Positions 32,934 to 41,007 of a DNA stretch of 64,000 nucleotides are shown here, piece after piece; position 1 is the first letter of the stretch, and each line of letters opens with the position of its first letter. Source of the DNA: Tianweitania populi (GTDB taxonomy: Bacteria; Pseudomonadota; Alphaproteobacteria; Rhizobiales; Rhizobiaceae); NCBI RefSeq assembly GCF_014652875.1, contig NZ_BMZQ01000001.1:186001-250000 (forward strand). Direction: 5' to 3'. The notes beneath the pieces are model-generated. The model made no database searches. It saw nothing but the letters and a program-made list of their open reading frames with translations, and was not told where the DNA came from. Made by a program: the position numbers and the translations under genes.

Positions 32934-34112
32934 GTGCTAGATCGAGTTTTGCCGCGGCGGTTTGCTGCGTCGGACCGCCTGCGGTCCTTTGTGTCTCCCC
33001 TGATCGTGGGTCTCGGTATCTGGGTCGGCTTTCCGGCCGAGATCGCGATGCAGGACATGACCAGCATGGTTTCGGGCGCCGAGGCCGTAAGCTCGCGCTG
33101 GAACGCCTATCTCGAAAAAGCCGCTGCCGGATCGGTTCAGCAGGCCGACATGAAGTTCGGCGCAAGCGTCATGAATGCCAGCCTTTCGGGTGCCGGCCGC
33201 AAGACCAAGGCGCTGGGCATCGTCGCCTTCAACGGCAAGGCCGGCAAATCGGACGCACCGGACGAAGATCGCGTCACGCGCTCCGACAAGAAGGGGCGCA
33301 TTGTGCGCATTGCGCCGGTCGCCCCGCCCAAAGCCTTTACCGCCGGTTCGGTGTTCGAGCGCACCAGCATGATCCTGCGCTCCACCAACGGTGACGATCA
33401 CAAGATGGCTTTCGTGCAGCCTGATCTCGGCGGCAAGGAGATCCAGATCGCCGCCGAGTTTCACCCGCATGCCGTGCGCAAGCCCGATCCGATGCTGCCG
33501 ACTGCCCTTGCAGCACTCGTGACCAACGAAAAGGCCGACATTCTCGCAACGGCTTACGCGCCTGTCGAACCGGATTACGCGTCCGCATCCCCCTTCGAAT
33601 CGCTTCTGCGCGGCAGCAATCCCAATGATGGGCGCTTCATCCCGCCAATCGCCGATGGCGATCATGACTGGATGAGCCAGCCGCTGCCGCCGGAAGTCTT
33701 TTCCGCTGCCGAGCAGAAGTGCCTGGCCACCGGTGTCTATTTCGAAGCGCGCGGCGAAAGCGAAAAGGGCCAAGCGGCCGTGGCGCAGGTGATCCTGAAT
33801 CGCGTGCGCAACCCGACCTACCCGAATACCATCTGCGGCGTCGTCTACCAGAACAAGAACTGGCGCAATCGCTGCCAATTCTCCTTTGCCTGCGATGGCA
33901 TTCCCGACATCATCACCAGCCGCTCGCATTACCGCATGGCGGAGGAAGTGGCGCTGGCGGTGACGGCTGGAAAGATCTTCATTCCCGAGGTGGGGTCATC
34001 GACCCATTACCACGCAACCTATGTCAATCCGCGCTGGAACAAGACAATGGAAGAGATGAAGAAGATCGGCCTGCACATCTTCTACCGCACCTATGGAGGC
34101 GGTTGGAGCTGA
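32934..34112 (+). CDS. Cell wall hydrolase, SleB/CwlJ family
   Basis: A 392-residue protein with a GTG start at 32934 and GGAG nine bases upstream. The N terminus is basic with one hydrophobic segment (LIVGLGIWVGFPAEIAM), suggesting export or membrane anchoring. Residues about 60-255 are variable. The C-terminal domain from about 260 is a SleB/CwlJ-type hydrolase: LATGVYFEARGESEKGQAAV with the catalytic Glu, QVILNRVRNPTYPNTICGVV, and HYHATYVNPRW. In non-sporing Hyphomicrobiales such proteins are thought to remodel peptidoglycan. Linkage specificity is unknown. Confidence 0.9.
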   Translation: MLDRVLPRRFAASDRLRSFVSPLIVGLGIWVGFPAEIAMQDMTSMVSGAEAVSSRWNAYLEKAAAGSVQQADMKFGASVMNASLSGAGRKTKALGIVAFNGKAGKSDAPDEDRVTRSDKKGRIVRIAPVAPPKAFTAGSVFERTSMILRSTNGDDHKMAFVQPDLGGKEIQIAAEFHPHAVRKPDPMLPTALAALVTNEKADILATAYAPVEPDYASASPFESLLRGSNPNDGRFIPPIADGDHDWMSQPLPPEVFSAAEQKCLATGVYFEARGESEKGQAAVAQVILNRVRNPTYPNTICGVVYQNKNWRNRCQFSFACDGIPDIITSRSHYRMAEEVALAVTAGKIFIPEVGSSTHYHATYVNPRWNKTMEEMKKIGLHIFYRTYGGGWS

Positions 34113-34231
34113 CCGCGAAAAGGGGGATTCGCGTTCCAGGCGTCGAGGATCGCTGCGGGCGCATTGTCGCACAAAGCTAAGTGCCTGTTTTCGAACCTGA
34201 AAAAGCATGTGTGAAGCGCGACTTTCGCGGC

Positions 34232-34260
34232 TTGACGGGGGATTGTGACCTAACTATGGT
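34232..34260 (+). promoter_or_regulatory. Probable sigma-70-type promoter of the atp operon
   Basis: TTGACG at 34232-34237, preceded by C as is common in alphaproteobacteria, is separated by 17 bases from TATGGT at 34255-34260. Transcription would start near 34267, about 50 bases before atpI. It is the best promoter-like pair in the gap between the hydrolase gene and atpI. Confidence 0.5.
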
Positions 34261-34317
34261 GCGGCCGACTTTGAAGCGGCGGTCCTATCGGGTGCCTGCT
34301 CTGACGGGAGGACGCGG

Positions 34318-34728
34318 ATGGCCGGAAACAACAGGCCTGAAGATCCTTCCAACGAGCGGGCCTATACGGGCGGTGCCGACGCATCAGGCGACGACGGTCT
34401 CGATAGACGTCGGCGCGACCTTGGCGCCAAACTGGCGTCGCGGCGCCCCGAGACGCAAGTCGGGGCCGGAGATGCAAAATCGCGTGGCGCGACCGGTTAT
34501 GGCCAGGCAATGAAGCTTTCCAGCGAGTTCATCGCGGGGATCGTCGTTGGCGCTGGGCTAGGCTGGATCGTTGATCGCTTTGCCGGTACGTCTCCTTGGG
34601 GCTTGATCATTTTCTTGCTTCTCGGATTTGGTGCCGGTGTTCTGAATGTCCTGCGGTCTGCGGGGCTTGTGGCGGATGCGGGCTTACACTCGTCGGATGC
34701 GCCGCCGGCCGACACGGATCGCAAGTAG
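34318..34728 (+). CDS. atpI: ATP synthase protein I
   Basis: A 136-residue protein. The first 65 residues are hydrophilic and charged. Two membrane helices follow (EFIAGIVVGAGLGWIVDRF and GLIIFLLLGFGAGVLNVL), then a polar tail. This is the alphaproteobacterial AtpI plan. AtpI helps assemble the c-ring and may assist magnesium or calcium handling; it is not part of the finished enzyme. GGGAGG seven bases before the ATG is a strong ribosome binding site. First gene of the F0 operon. Confidence 0.92.
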   Translation: MAGNNRPEDPSNERAYTGGADASGDDGLDRRRRDLGAKLASRRPETQVGAGDAKSRGATGYGQAMKLSSEFIAGIVVGAGLGWIVDRFAGTSPWGLIIFLLLGFGAGVLNVLRSAGLVADAGLHSSDAPPADTDRK

Positions 34729-34815
34729 CGGCTTCGGTCGTATTTCGATAAGACGCGGCATCCGCCGCATCATGTGAACTGGCCTTCGGGCCCGATGGAA
34801 GAGCAAGGGGTAGCG

Positions 34816-35568
34816 GTGGCCAACGATCCGATCCACCAGTTTCAGATCTCCCGCCTGGTTCCGATCGAGATCGGCGGGCTGGATTTCTCATTCACCAACT
34901 CGTCGCTTTTCATGGCGCTGACGGTCGCAACGGCTGGCGCATTCCTGTTTCTGTCGACGTCCAGCCGCGGCCTGATCCCCGGCCGGCTGCAGTCGATCTC
35001 CGAAATGTCCTATGAGTTCATTGCGGGGATGCTGCGGGATTCTGCCGGCAGCGGGGGCATGAAGTTCTTCCCGATGGTGTTTTCGCTGTTCATGTTTGTG
35101 CTGGTCGCGAACCTGTTCGGCATGTTCCCCTACTTCTTCACCGTCACCAGCCACCTCATCGTCACCTTCATGCTGGCGCTGTTCGTGATCCTGACCGTGA
35201 TCGTTTATGGCCTGATGAAGCACGGTGTTGGCTTCTTCAAGATCTTCGTCCCGAGCGGCGTTCCGACCGCGATCGTGCCGATTGTTGCGCTGATCGAAGT
35301 CATTTCCTTCCTGTCGCGCCCGATCAGCCTTTCGGTTCGTTTGTTCGCCAACATGCTGGCCGGCCACATTACGCTGAAAGTCTTTGCCGGCTTCGTCGCG
35401 TCGCTTGGTGCGATGGGCGCCGTGGGCATCGGTGGCGCCATCCTGCCGCTGGCCATGACGGTTGCGCTGACCGGACTTGAGTTCCTCGTCGCTTTCCTGC
35501 AGGCCTACGTTTTCGCCGTTCTCACCTGCATGTACCTCAACGACGCGGTGCATCCCGGCGGCCACTAA
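34816..35568 (+). CDS. atpB: ATP synthase F0 subunit a
   Basis: A 250-residue integral membrane protein that forms the proton half-channels next to the c-ring. The essential Arg lies in [14 protein letters not shown] (about residue 175), with the conserved polar helix [19 protein letters not shown] near the C terminus. I choose GTG at 34816, seven bases after AAGGGG, because it gives the family start [11 protein letters not shown]. The frame is open upstream, and a start at 34774 would add 14 residues not seen in the family. Confidence 0.95.
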   Translation: MANDPIHQFQISRLVPIEIGGLDFSFTNSSLFMALTVATAGAFLFLSTSSRGLIPGRLQSISEMSYEFIAGMLRDSAGSGGMKFFPMVFSLFMFVLVANLFGMFPYFFTVTSHLIVTFMLALFVILTVIVYGLMKHGVGFFKIFVPSGVPTAIVPIVALIEVISFLSRPISLSVRLFANMLAGHITLKVFAGFVASLGAMGAVGIGGAILPLAMTVALTGLEFLVAFLQAYVFAVLTCMYLNDAVHPGGH

Positions 35569-35642
35569 ACGGCCGCTATCCTTCACCGGCGGATCCCGCC
35601 TCAGTTTATCCTCGACAAAAGACCCCTCAAAAGGAGCCTACA

Positions 35643-35867
35643 ATGGAAGTGGAAGCAGCAAAGGCAATCGGCGCAGGACTTGCCTGCTTCGGCATGGCCG
35701 GTACGGCACTCGGCCTCGGCAACATCTTCGGCAGCTATCTCTCGGGCGCTCTGCGCAATCCGTCGGCTGCTGACGGCCAGTTCGGCCGCCTCGTGTTCGG
35801 CTTCGCGGTGACGGAAGCTCTGGGCATTTTCTCGCTCCTCATCGCTCTGCTCCTGCTCTTCGGTTGA
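35643..35867 (+). CDS. atpE: ATP synthase F0 subunit c
   Basis: A 74-residue hairpin of two membrane helices joined by a polar loop (ALRNPSAADGQ). The proton-carrying acid is Glu58 in GFAVTEALGIF. The glycine-rich first helix (GAGLACFGMAGTALGLG) packs the c-ring. AAAAGGAG precedes the ATG at good spacing and should drive the high translation this subunit needs. No sodium-type ligand set is evident, so a proton-driven ring is expected. Confidence 0.97.
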   Translation: MEVEAAKAIGAGLACFGMAGTALGLGNIFGSYLSGALRNPSAADGQFGRLVFGFAVTEALGIFSLLIALLLLFG

Positions 35868-35877
35868 GATCGAAGAC

Positions 35878-35901
35878 GAACCGTCCTTGATGGGGCGGTT
35901 C
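35878..35901 (+). other. Hairpin between atpE and atpF'
   Basis: A nine-base-pair stem with one G-T pair (GAACCGTCC with GGGCGGTTC) starts ten bases after the atpE stop. No T-run follows, so it is not a normal terminator. It could protect the atpE end of the mRNA and help raise the c-subunit yield relative to b and b'. That role is inferred from position only. Confidence 0.45.
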
Positions 35902-35971
35902 TGGACAGACGTACCGGAGGCTTTCCCGATCGCGATAACCGCGGTCGGGTTTCAATTCACAGGGGAAGCCG

Positions 35972-36577
35972 ATGTTCGTCGCGCCCGCTTTTGCGCAAGA
36001 ACAAGCACCAGGCACGCATAACGAGCCGCTGACCAACACGCCGCCTGCCATGGAAGGCACGACGGTGCATGAAGCGGGTACGGAGCATAGCGCAGGGTTT
36101 CCACCCTTCGACAGCACGTTCTACCCCTCGCAGATTCTCTGGCTGGCGATCATTTTCGGCCTGTTCTACCTGTTCCTGAACAAGGTGGTTCTGCCGCGCC
36201 TCGGCCATATCCTCGAAGTCCGTCGCGATCGAATCGCACAGGATCTCGACACGGCTGCTCGCATGAAGGAAGAGGCCGATGCGGCCGTCGCCGCATACGA
36301 GCAGGACCTTGCCGATGCCCGCGCCAAGGCCAATGTGATCGGCCAGGAAGCGCGTGATCGCGCCAAGGCCGAAGCCGAAGCCAGCCGTCGCGCGACCGAA
36401 GCCGGTCTCGACACGAGGCTTGCCGAGGCCGAAACCCGCATCGCATCGATCAAGAACGCCGCCATGTCGGAAGTCGGCGCAATCGCCGAGGAAACCGCTG
36501 CCGCGATCGTGGAAGCTTTGGGCGGGCGCGCCGATGGTGCTGCAATCGCCTCGGCTGTTGCTGCTGAACGGAGCTGA
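35972..36577 (+). CDS. ATP synthase F0 subunit b'
   Basis: A 201-residue peripheral-stalk subunit. A polar N-terminal stretch of about 48 residues precedes one membrane helix (ILWLAIIFGLFYLFLNKVVL). A long charged, Ala-rich coiled coil follows (GHILEVRRDRIAQDLDTAAR onward). Its order directly before a second b-type gene is the split b/b' stalk typical of alphaproteobacteria and photosynthetic organisms. The pair links the F1 head to subunit a. AGGGGAAG precedes the ATG. The gene is often called atpF' or atpG2. Confidence 0.93.
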   Translation: MFVAPAFAQEQAPGTHNEPLTNTPPAMEGTTVHEAGTEHSAGFPPFDSTFYPSQILWLAIIFGLFYLFLNKVVLPRLGHILEVRRDRIAQDLDTAARMKEEADAAVAAYEQDLADARAKANVIGQEARDRAKAEAEASRRATEAGLDTRLAEAETRIASIKNAAMSEVGAIAEETAAAIVEALGGRADGAAIASAVAAERS

Positions 36578-36582
36578 GCGCC

Positions 36583-37062
36583 ATGCATTTTGACGCAACA
36601 TTCTGGGCAACCGTTGGTCTCATCCTTTTTCTCGCCTTGATGGTATACCTCAAGGTCCCGGGTTTGGTGACGAAGTCGCTCGACGAACGTGCCGATCGCA
36701 TCCGCGACGAACTCGAGGAAGCTCGCCGCCTGCGCGAAGAAGCGCAGCAGCTGCTCGCCGAGTACCAGCGCAAGCGTACGGAAGCCGAAAAGGAAGCAGG
36801 CGACATCGTCGCGGCAGCCGGTCGCGAGGCGGAAGCCCTGCGCCAGGACGCCAAGACCAAGGCCGACGAATACGTCGCTCGCCGCACCACGATGGCCGAG
36901 CAGAAGATCGCTCAGGCTGAGCGGGAAGCCGTCAACGCGGTTCGCTCCAGCGCGGTGGACATTGCCGTTGAAGCCGCGCGACGGGTTCTCGCCCAGCAGG
37001 GCGATGCCGCACCAAATGCCTTCCAGGCGTCGCTCGCAGAAGTGAAAACCAAGCTGAACTGA
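36583..37062 (+). CDS. atpF: ATP synthase F0 subunit b
   Basis: A 159-residue stalk subunit. The N-terminal membrane helix (FWATVGLILFLALMVYLKVP) continues into a coiled coil rich in Arg, Glu and Ala (DERADRIRDELEEARRLREE onward). It pairs with b' encoded five bases upstream. The F1 genes are not in the window, in line with their separate location in alphaproteobacteria. A strong terminator follows, so this is the last gene of the operon. Confidence 0.95.
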   Translation: MHFDATFWATVGLILFLALMVYLKVPGLVTKSLDERADRIRDELEEARRLREEAQQLLAEYQRKRTEAEKEAGDIVAAAGREAEALRQDAKTKADEYVARRTTMAEQKIAQAEREAVNAVRSSAVDIAVEAARRVLAQQGDAAPNAFQASLAEVKTKLN

Positions 37063-37087
37063 CAAGGTTCAGCTTACAGTAACGAAG

Positions 37088-37119
37088 AAAGGCCGTTGGA
37101 GTGATCCAGCGGCCTTTTT
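37088..37119 (+). terminator. Rho-independent terminator of the atp operon
   Basis: A 13-base-pair stem with a single G-T pair (AAAGGCCGTTGGA with TCCAGCGGCCTTT) encloses a GTGA tetraloop and runs into TTTTTG. It starts 26 bases after the atpF stop. Confidence 0.9.
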
Positions 37120-37303
37120 GTTTGGTGGAGGACGCCGCCCTCCACGCTGCAACATAACCATACCGGTCTTGGAGTGATCATCTAAGATCACTCAAGCTCA
37201 GGCTACGTTGAGACGTGGATGGATTGTCGAGTGACGATCTCAGCACGTGCTAACGGGAAGTGGCCAAACCGTTCGCTTCGGCGAGCTGAGCTAAGCTCGC
37301 GCC

Positions 37304-38029
37304 CTAGCCTGCAACGCGCCGCTGCACATCAGCAAGCTCTTCCTCCGGCAGGAAGTCGGTTTGAATGCCGACATCGGGACCAGCCTTCAGCGGAGCGAAG
37401 GTCATGCGGTGAAGACGCGAGATGGGTCCATGCGCGGTGATCGCGTCGCGATGGAGAACGGTGCCGTAGCCCATATGGCTGTCGAAGCCGTAGGCATCAT
37501 GATGCGCGCTGCATCGGGTCATCATGCGGTCGCGCATGACCTTGGCGACGATCGATGCCGCGGCAATGGATTGTGAGCGCTGGTCGCCCTTGATCAACGC
37601 TTCGCCAGCACAGGGCAGGCCGGGCGGGACATCGCGTCCATCGGCAATCACGAGCTTCGGCTGAAGGATCAGGCCGTCCACCGCGCGCTTCATGGCGGTC
37701 AGACTGGCGCGCAGGATGTTGATGTCATCGACGCATTCCGCGCAGATCGACGACACGCTGACCGCAAGCGCGCCTTTCAGGATCTTGGCGAACAAGGCCT
37801 CGCGCGCGTCGGCGGACAGGCGCTTGGAATCGTCCAGGCCTTTCGGGATGCGCTTAGGGTCGAGAATGACGGCCGCGGCAACGACCGGGCCGGCGAGGGG
37901 GCCGCGGCCCGCTTCATCGACGCCGGCGACCGGCCACTGCTCGGCCTTGATCGCACGCTTTTCGCGCGCGAAGTCGGGGGTCGAGACAACCTCGAAGAGG
38001 GGCGGAGAATCAGAACGCGCGCGAGCCAT
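37304..38029 (-). CDS. rnhB: Ribonuclease HII
   Basis: A 241-residue RNase HII that removes RNA from RNA-DNA hybrids, including single ribonucleotides. The four acidic residues are visible in VAGVDEAGRGPLAGPV (Asp-Glu), VIADGRDVP (Asp) and the C-terminal region. LDDSKRLSADAREAL and SIAAASIVAKVMRDRMM are further signatures. The protein has about 30 extra residues before the core. The gene converges on the atp operon; about 180 bases with no recognised feature separate it from the atp terminator. Confidence 0.95.
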   Translation of the reverse strand: MARARSDSPPLFEVVSTPDFAREKRAIKAEQWPVAGVDEAGRGPLAGPVVAAAVILDPKRIPKGLDDSKRLSADAREALFAKILKGALAVSVSSICAECVDDINILRASLTAMKRAVDGLILQPKLVIADGRDVPPGLPCAGEALIKGDQRSQSIAAASIVAKVMRDRMMTRCSAHHDAYGFDSHMGYGTVLHRDAITAHGPISRLHRMTFAPLKAGPDVGIQTDFLPEEELADVQRRVAG

Positions 38030-38182
38030 GTTGCGGCGAAGCTCGCACCACCCCCGATTCTCCGCAAGTCCTTCCCGGCATAAGGGGCGTTGCCGGAAAG
38101 GAAACCGCTGGCCGCCAAGGGAACGATCCGGCCAAACGGAATGGCATCATGTCGGCCTAGATCCCGCCGGCCGAGCGCGACT

Positions 38183-39346
38183 TCAAAGCAGCTGCAACTG
38201 CTTGCCGGCAGGCTCAGGCGCTTCAAAGAGATCGGTCCGCAAAGGGCGCTTGTTCGCATTGAGGCCGAGGCGCTTGGCGGCAAGCTCAAAGCGACGGCCG
38301 ATCTGCCAGGCATAAGGACCGCTGCCCTTCATACGCTTGCCCCATTCGGCATCGTAATCCTTGCCGTCGCGCATGGAGCGAACCAGCGACATCACATGGC
38401 GATAACGGTCGGGGTAGTGCGTCAGCAGCCAGTCCTTGAAGATTGGCGCGACTTCGAGCGGCAGCCGCAGCAAGACGTAGCCTGCTTCCTTCACGCCGAG
38501 CGACGCCGCCGAATCGAGGATGCGCTCGATTTCCGGATCGTTCAAACCGGGAATGATCGGCGCAACCAGAACGGATACGGGAATGCCGGCTTCGTTCAGC
38601 GCGCGCAAGGCTTCGAGCCGGCGCGTCGGAGTGGCCGCACGCGGCTCCATGGTGCGGGCGAGCTTGCGGTCGAGCGTGGTGATTGACAAGGCGACCTTGG
38701 CGAGACCGCGCTCGGCCATGCGCTGCAGAATGTCGATGTCGCGCATGACAAGCGCGGACTTGGTGACGATGCCCACCGGATGGTTGTGCGCATCAAGCAC
38801 TTCCAGGATTTCGCGCATGATGCGATGCGTCTTCTCGATCGGCTGGTAGGGATCGGTGTTGGTGCCGATTGCGATGGTGCGGACCTCGTAGCCCGGCCTG
38901 GCGAGCTCCTTTTCCAGGAGCTTGGCCGCATCCGGCTTGGCAAAAAGTTTGGCTTCGAAGTCCAGCCCGGCGGATAGCCCCATATAGCTGTGCGTCGGTC
39001 GCGCGAAGCAATACACGCAGCCATGCTCGCAGCCGCGATAGGGATTGATCGAGCGATCGAAGGAGATGTCGGGTGATTCATTGCGCGTGATGATCGTGCG
39101 AGGTTTTTCGACCTGCACTTCCGTCTTGAAGGGCGGTAGCTCTTCCAGCGTGTTCCAGCCGTCGTCAAAGACATGGCGGCTGGTTGGCTCGAACCGCCCG
39201 GACGGATTGATCCCCGCTGAGCGGCCTCGCCGCCGATCGGGCGCAATGCGCATGCCACTTTCGCCGACAATGGCATTGGCCAAGGCAGCGCCGCCATTGG
39301 TGAAGGCTGCCCGGTCGGCTCGGCTAATCTGTTCGAAACTCTGCAT
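38183..39346 (-). CDS. PA0069-family radical SAM protein
   Basis: A 387-residue protein whose core is a SplB-like radical SAM domain. The iron-sulphur cluster motif is RGCEHGCVYCFARPTHSYMG (Cys-x3-Cys-x2-Cys), preceded by DISFDRSINPYRGC. Downstream, AIGTNTDPYQPIEK and VGIVTKSALVMRDIDIL fit the barrel. It is widespread in alphaproteobacteria and often sits near rnhB, but its reaction is unknown. Spore photoproduct repair is unlikely because the group lacks the SplB C-terminal catalytic Cys region. The ATG at 39346 has AGGAG eight bases upstream. Confidence 0.9.
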   Translation of the reverse strand: MQSFEQISRADRAAFTNGGAALANAIVGESGMRIAPDRRRGRSAGINPSGRFEPTSRHVFDDGWNTLEELPPFKTEVQVEKPRTIITRNESPDISFDRSINPYRGCEHGCVYCFARPTHSYMGLSAGLDFEAKLFAKPDAAKLLEKELARPGYEVRTIAIGTNTDPYQPIEKTHRIMREILEVLDAHNHPVGIVTKSALVMRDIDILQRMAERGLAKVALSITTLDRKLARTMEPRAATPTRRLEALRALNEAGIPVSVLVAPIIPGLNDPEIERILDSAASLGVKEAGYVLLRLPLEVAPIFKDWLLTHYPDRYRHVMSLVRSMRDGKDYDAEWGKRMKGSGPYAWQIGRRFELAAKRLGLNANKRPLRTDLFEAPEPAGKQLQLL

Positions 39347-39482
39347 CAAACCCGCTCCTGATGATCGACGCTACGGTCGAATCGCGTGGTGTGGATGAAT
39401 GTATTCCTAGAGGCGCAAACAGAACGAAGCAAGAACAAAATCGTTCCCCGTGATCATGGCGTCTGCGCACGGCTTCCGGTAA

Positions 39483-39983
39483 ATGTCAGTGATGCTGTCC
39501 GTTTTGATCGAGACCAGAAACCACGAGGAAGCCTTGGCCCGCACACTGGCCTCGCTGGTGAGTGCCGCCGTGGAAGGGATGGTGCGCGAGGTCATCGTTC
39601 TGGATCGCGGCTCGACGGATGGTACGAGCCGTGTGGCAGATCATGCGGGCTGCGTGTTTTTGGCCGAAGCGTCGCTGAGTGATGGGATGCAACGCGCGCG
39701 AGGGGATTGGCTGCTGCTGATCGAACTGGGCGCACGGCTGGTCGATGGCTGGACCGATGAAGTGCGGCGCCACGTTGCGATGGATGGCGGTGCGGCGCGT
39801 TTTACGCCGACGCGGCTCGGTTTCTGGGAGCGGCTGTCGTTAAAGCGCCCGGGCTTACGCGCGGGGCTCCTTGTGTCCAAGGCAGACGCGCTGTCTGTGA
39901 TGCGTAAGGACTGGGATGGTTTGACGCTGGCGCGAACAGTGCGGGCGCGGCGGCTGGATGCGGGGATCTTGGCTGGTGATTAG
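39483..39983 (+). CDS. Short GT2-like protein lacking the DxD motif
   Basis: A 166-residue protein resembling the N-terminal part of family 2 glycosyltransferases: LSVLIETRNHEEALARTLAS and EVIVLDRGSTDGTSRVADHA match the nucleotide-binding strands. Two changes argue against ordinary catalysis. The first acidic residue of the usual DDGSTD is Arg (LDRGSTD). The expected DxD metal site is replaced by LLIELGARLVDGW. The protein is also about half normal length. It may be a binding or degenerate protein. It stands alone between the radical SAM gene and a repeat island. Confidence 0.7.
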   Translation: MSVMLSVLIETRNHEEALARTLASLVSAAVEGMVREVIVLDRGSTDGTSRVADHAGCVFLAEASLSDGMQRARGDWLLLIELGARLVDGWTDEVRRHVAMDGGAARFTPTRLGFWERLSLKRPGLRAGLLVSKADALSVMRKDWDGLTLARTVRARRLDAGILAGD

Positions 39984-39993
39984 GCGAGTAGGC

Positions 39994-40077
39994 GAGGTGC
40001 GTCCTTCGAGGCTCGCCCCGATGGGTTGGCTCAACACCATCTAACCCTATGCGGGCTCGCACCTCCGGATGAGGAGC
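39994..40077. repeat. Palindromic repeat E, copy 1 (long form)
   Basis: GTGCGTCCTTCGAGGCTCGC at the left pairs with GGGCTCGCACCTCCGGATGA at the right across a spacer of about 40 bases. The core CTTCGAGGCTCGC recurs at 40125, 40806 and 40960. It lies directly after the GT2-like gene. Confidence 0.75.
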
Positions 40078-40124
40078 GTTGGGGAAGAGGCGCCGTCTGA
40101 TTAAAATGTGGCATCTGCCAGGGG

Positions 40125-40171
40125 TCCTCATCCTGAGGTGCGAGCGCAGCGAGCCTCGAAGGACGCACCTC
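40125..40171. repeat. Palindromic repeat E, copy 2
   Basis: A compact near-perfect copy: TCCTCATCCTGAGGTGCGAG, then CGCAGCGAGCCTCGAAGGAC followed by GCACC. It is in the opposite orientation to copy 1. The internal palindrome GCGAGCGCAGCGAGC could fold as a hairpin. Confidence 0.8.
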
Positions 40172-40212
40172 ACTGTTCCAGTTTTGCTGCTTGTGATCGA
40201 GCGAGCTTCAAC

Positions 40213-40574
40213 GGGTCTCCTCGGTCATTGTCAAAGAACGCAGGTGGCCGGATGGCTCCTGCTGTGGCGCATACGCGTCCGACTTCCCGCGCGCCAAGCT
40301 TGGGAAGGGGACGCGAAATCCCGCGCCTTTGATTGTTTTAGATACGGCGCGGGTGGTTTCGCGTCCATCGGTGCTCTTGCCGCGAAACCGGTGGGCTGAT
40401 CCGTTCGTCCTCCCCCTGGGAGGCCCCTCGGAACCAGCACTAAACCGGCTCGTGGCCCGGACTTGGGGAGGACTGATTACCTCCAGATCGCACTACCGTT
40501 GTGCAACCAGCCCGGACACCGCCGCCCCCCTCTGATCCCCGGTGCGCACCAGAGTTCCCAACGAGGGCGATGGG
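40213..40574 (+). repeat. Large dispersed element A (about 360 bases), copy 1
   Basis: This stretch matches the reverse complement of 48365-48742 over its whole length with small gaps. Conservation rises toward the right end, where GATCCCCGGTGCGCACCAGA and GTTCCCAACGAGGGCGATGG are shared base for base. Other shared blocks are ATTGTCAAAGAACGC, CCGCGCCTTTG and AGGACTGATTACCTC. It encodes no recognisable protein, although one frame is kept partly in both copies. No terminal inverted repeat or transposase was found. Confidence 0.85.
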
Positions 40575-40640
40575 TGGAGGATACGGGGAGTGGCTGGGGG
40601 CGTGGATAAAATTTAATGGCGCGACGGTGGAGTGCGTAGC

Positions 40641-40783
40641 CTTCTCCCCTTGTGGGAGAAGGTGGATCGACGCGGCAGCGGCGAGACGGTTGAGGGTTTT
40701 TCATCCACGGAGTTGCCAAGCTGGAACACCCCTCATCCGACTTCGCCTCTGGCTCAGCCACCTTCTCCCACAGGGGGAGAAGG
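40641..40783 (+). repeat. Stem-forming element C, copy 1
   Basis: The ends CTTCTCCCCTTGTGGGAGAAG and CCTTCTCCCACAGGGGGAGA are each palindromic and pair with one another across about 100 bases. The interior CACCCCTCATCCGACTTCGC is shared, as the reverse complement, with 47909-48083. Confidence 0.8.
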
Positions 40784-40805
40784 GAAGGGCTGCATTTGGT
40801 GCTTT

Positions 40806-40848
40806 GCGTCCTTCGAGGCTCGCTATGCTCGCACTTCAGGATAAGGAC
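40806..40848. repeat. Palindromic repeat E, copy 3
   Basis: GCGTCCTTCGAGGCTCGCTA followed by TGCTCGCACTTCAGGATAAG. It is in the orientation of copy 1, with the two arms joined by a short loop. Confidence 0.75.
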
Positions 40849-40959
40849 CGTGGTGAACGCCGCTATCGTGGAAGGGCATCTGGCTCCCCGCGCTGCCAAA
40901 AAAAGAGCCGCGAGGTTCCTTTTTCGAGCGCAGACCCCTGAGCGAGCGGGAACGACCCC

Positions 40960-41002
40960 CCTCATCCTGCGGCGTGAGCGTAGCGAGCCTCGAAGGCCCC
41001 AC
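40960..41002. repeat. Palindromic repeat E, copy 4
   Basis: CCTCATCCTGCGGCGTGAGC followed by GTAGCGAGCCTCGAAGGCCC, in the orientation of copy 2. It ends a few bases past the leftward moaB stop, so its hairpin could also mark the end of the moaB transcript. Confidence 0.75.
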
Positions 41003-41007
41003 TTCGC

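Larger units (their letters stand above)
39984..41007. other. Repeat island 1, no gene
   Basis: About 1 kb between the GT2-like gene and moaB with no credible protein gene. It holds four copies or fragments of a 45-85-base palindromic repeat, one large dispersed element (40213-40574) and one stem-forming element (40641-40783), listed separately. Frames that cross them are explained by the repeats. Confidence 0.8.

Noticed and set aside
40329-40535. 68-codon frame inside element A
   Set aside because: It has no ribosome binding site and is explained by the dispersed repeat. Kept only as a note in the element's finding.
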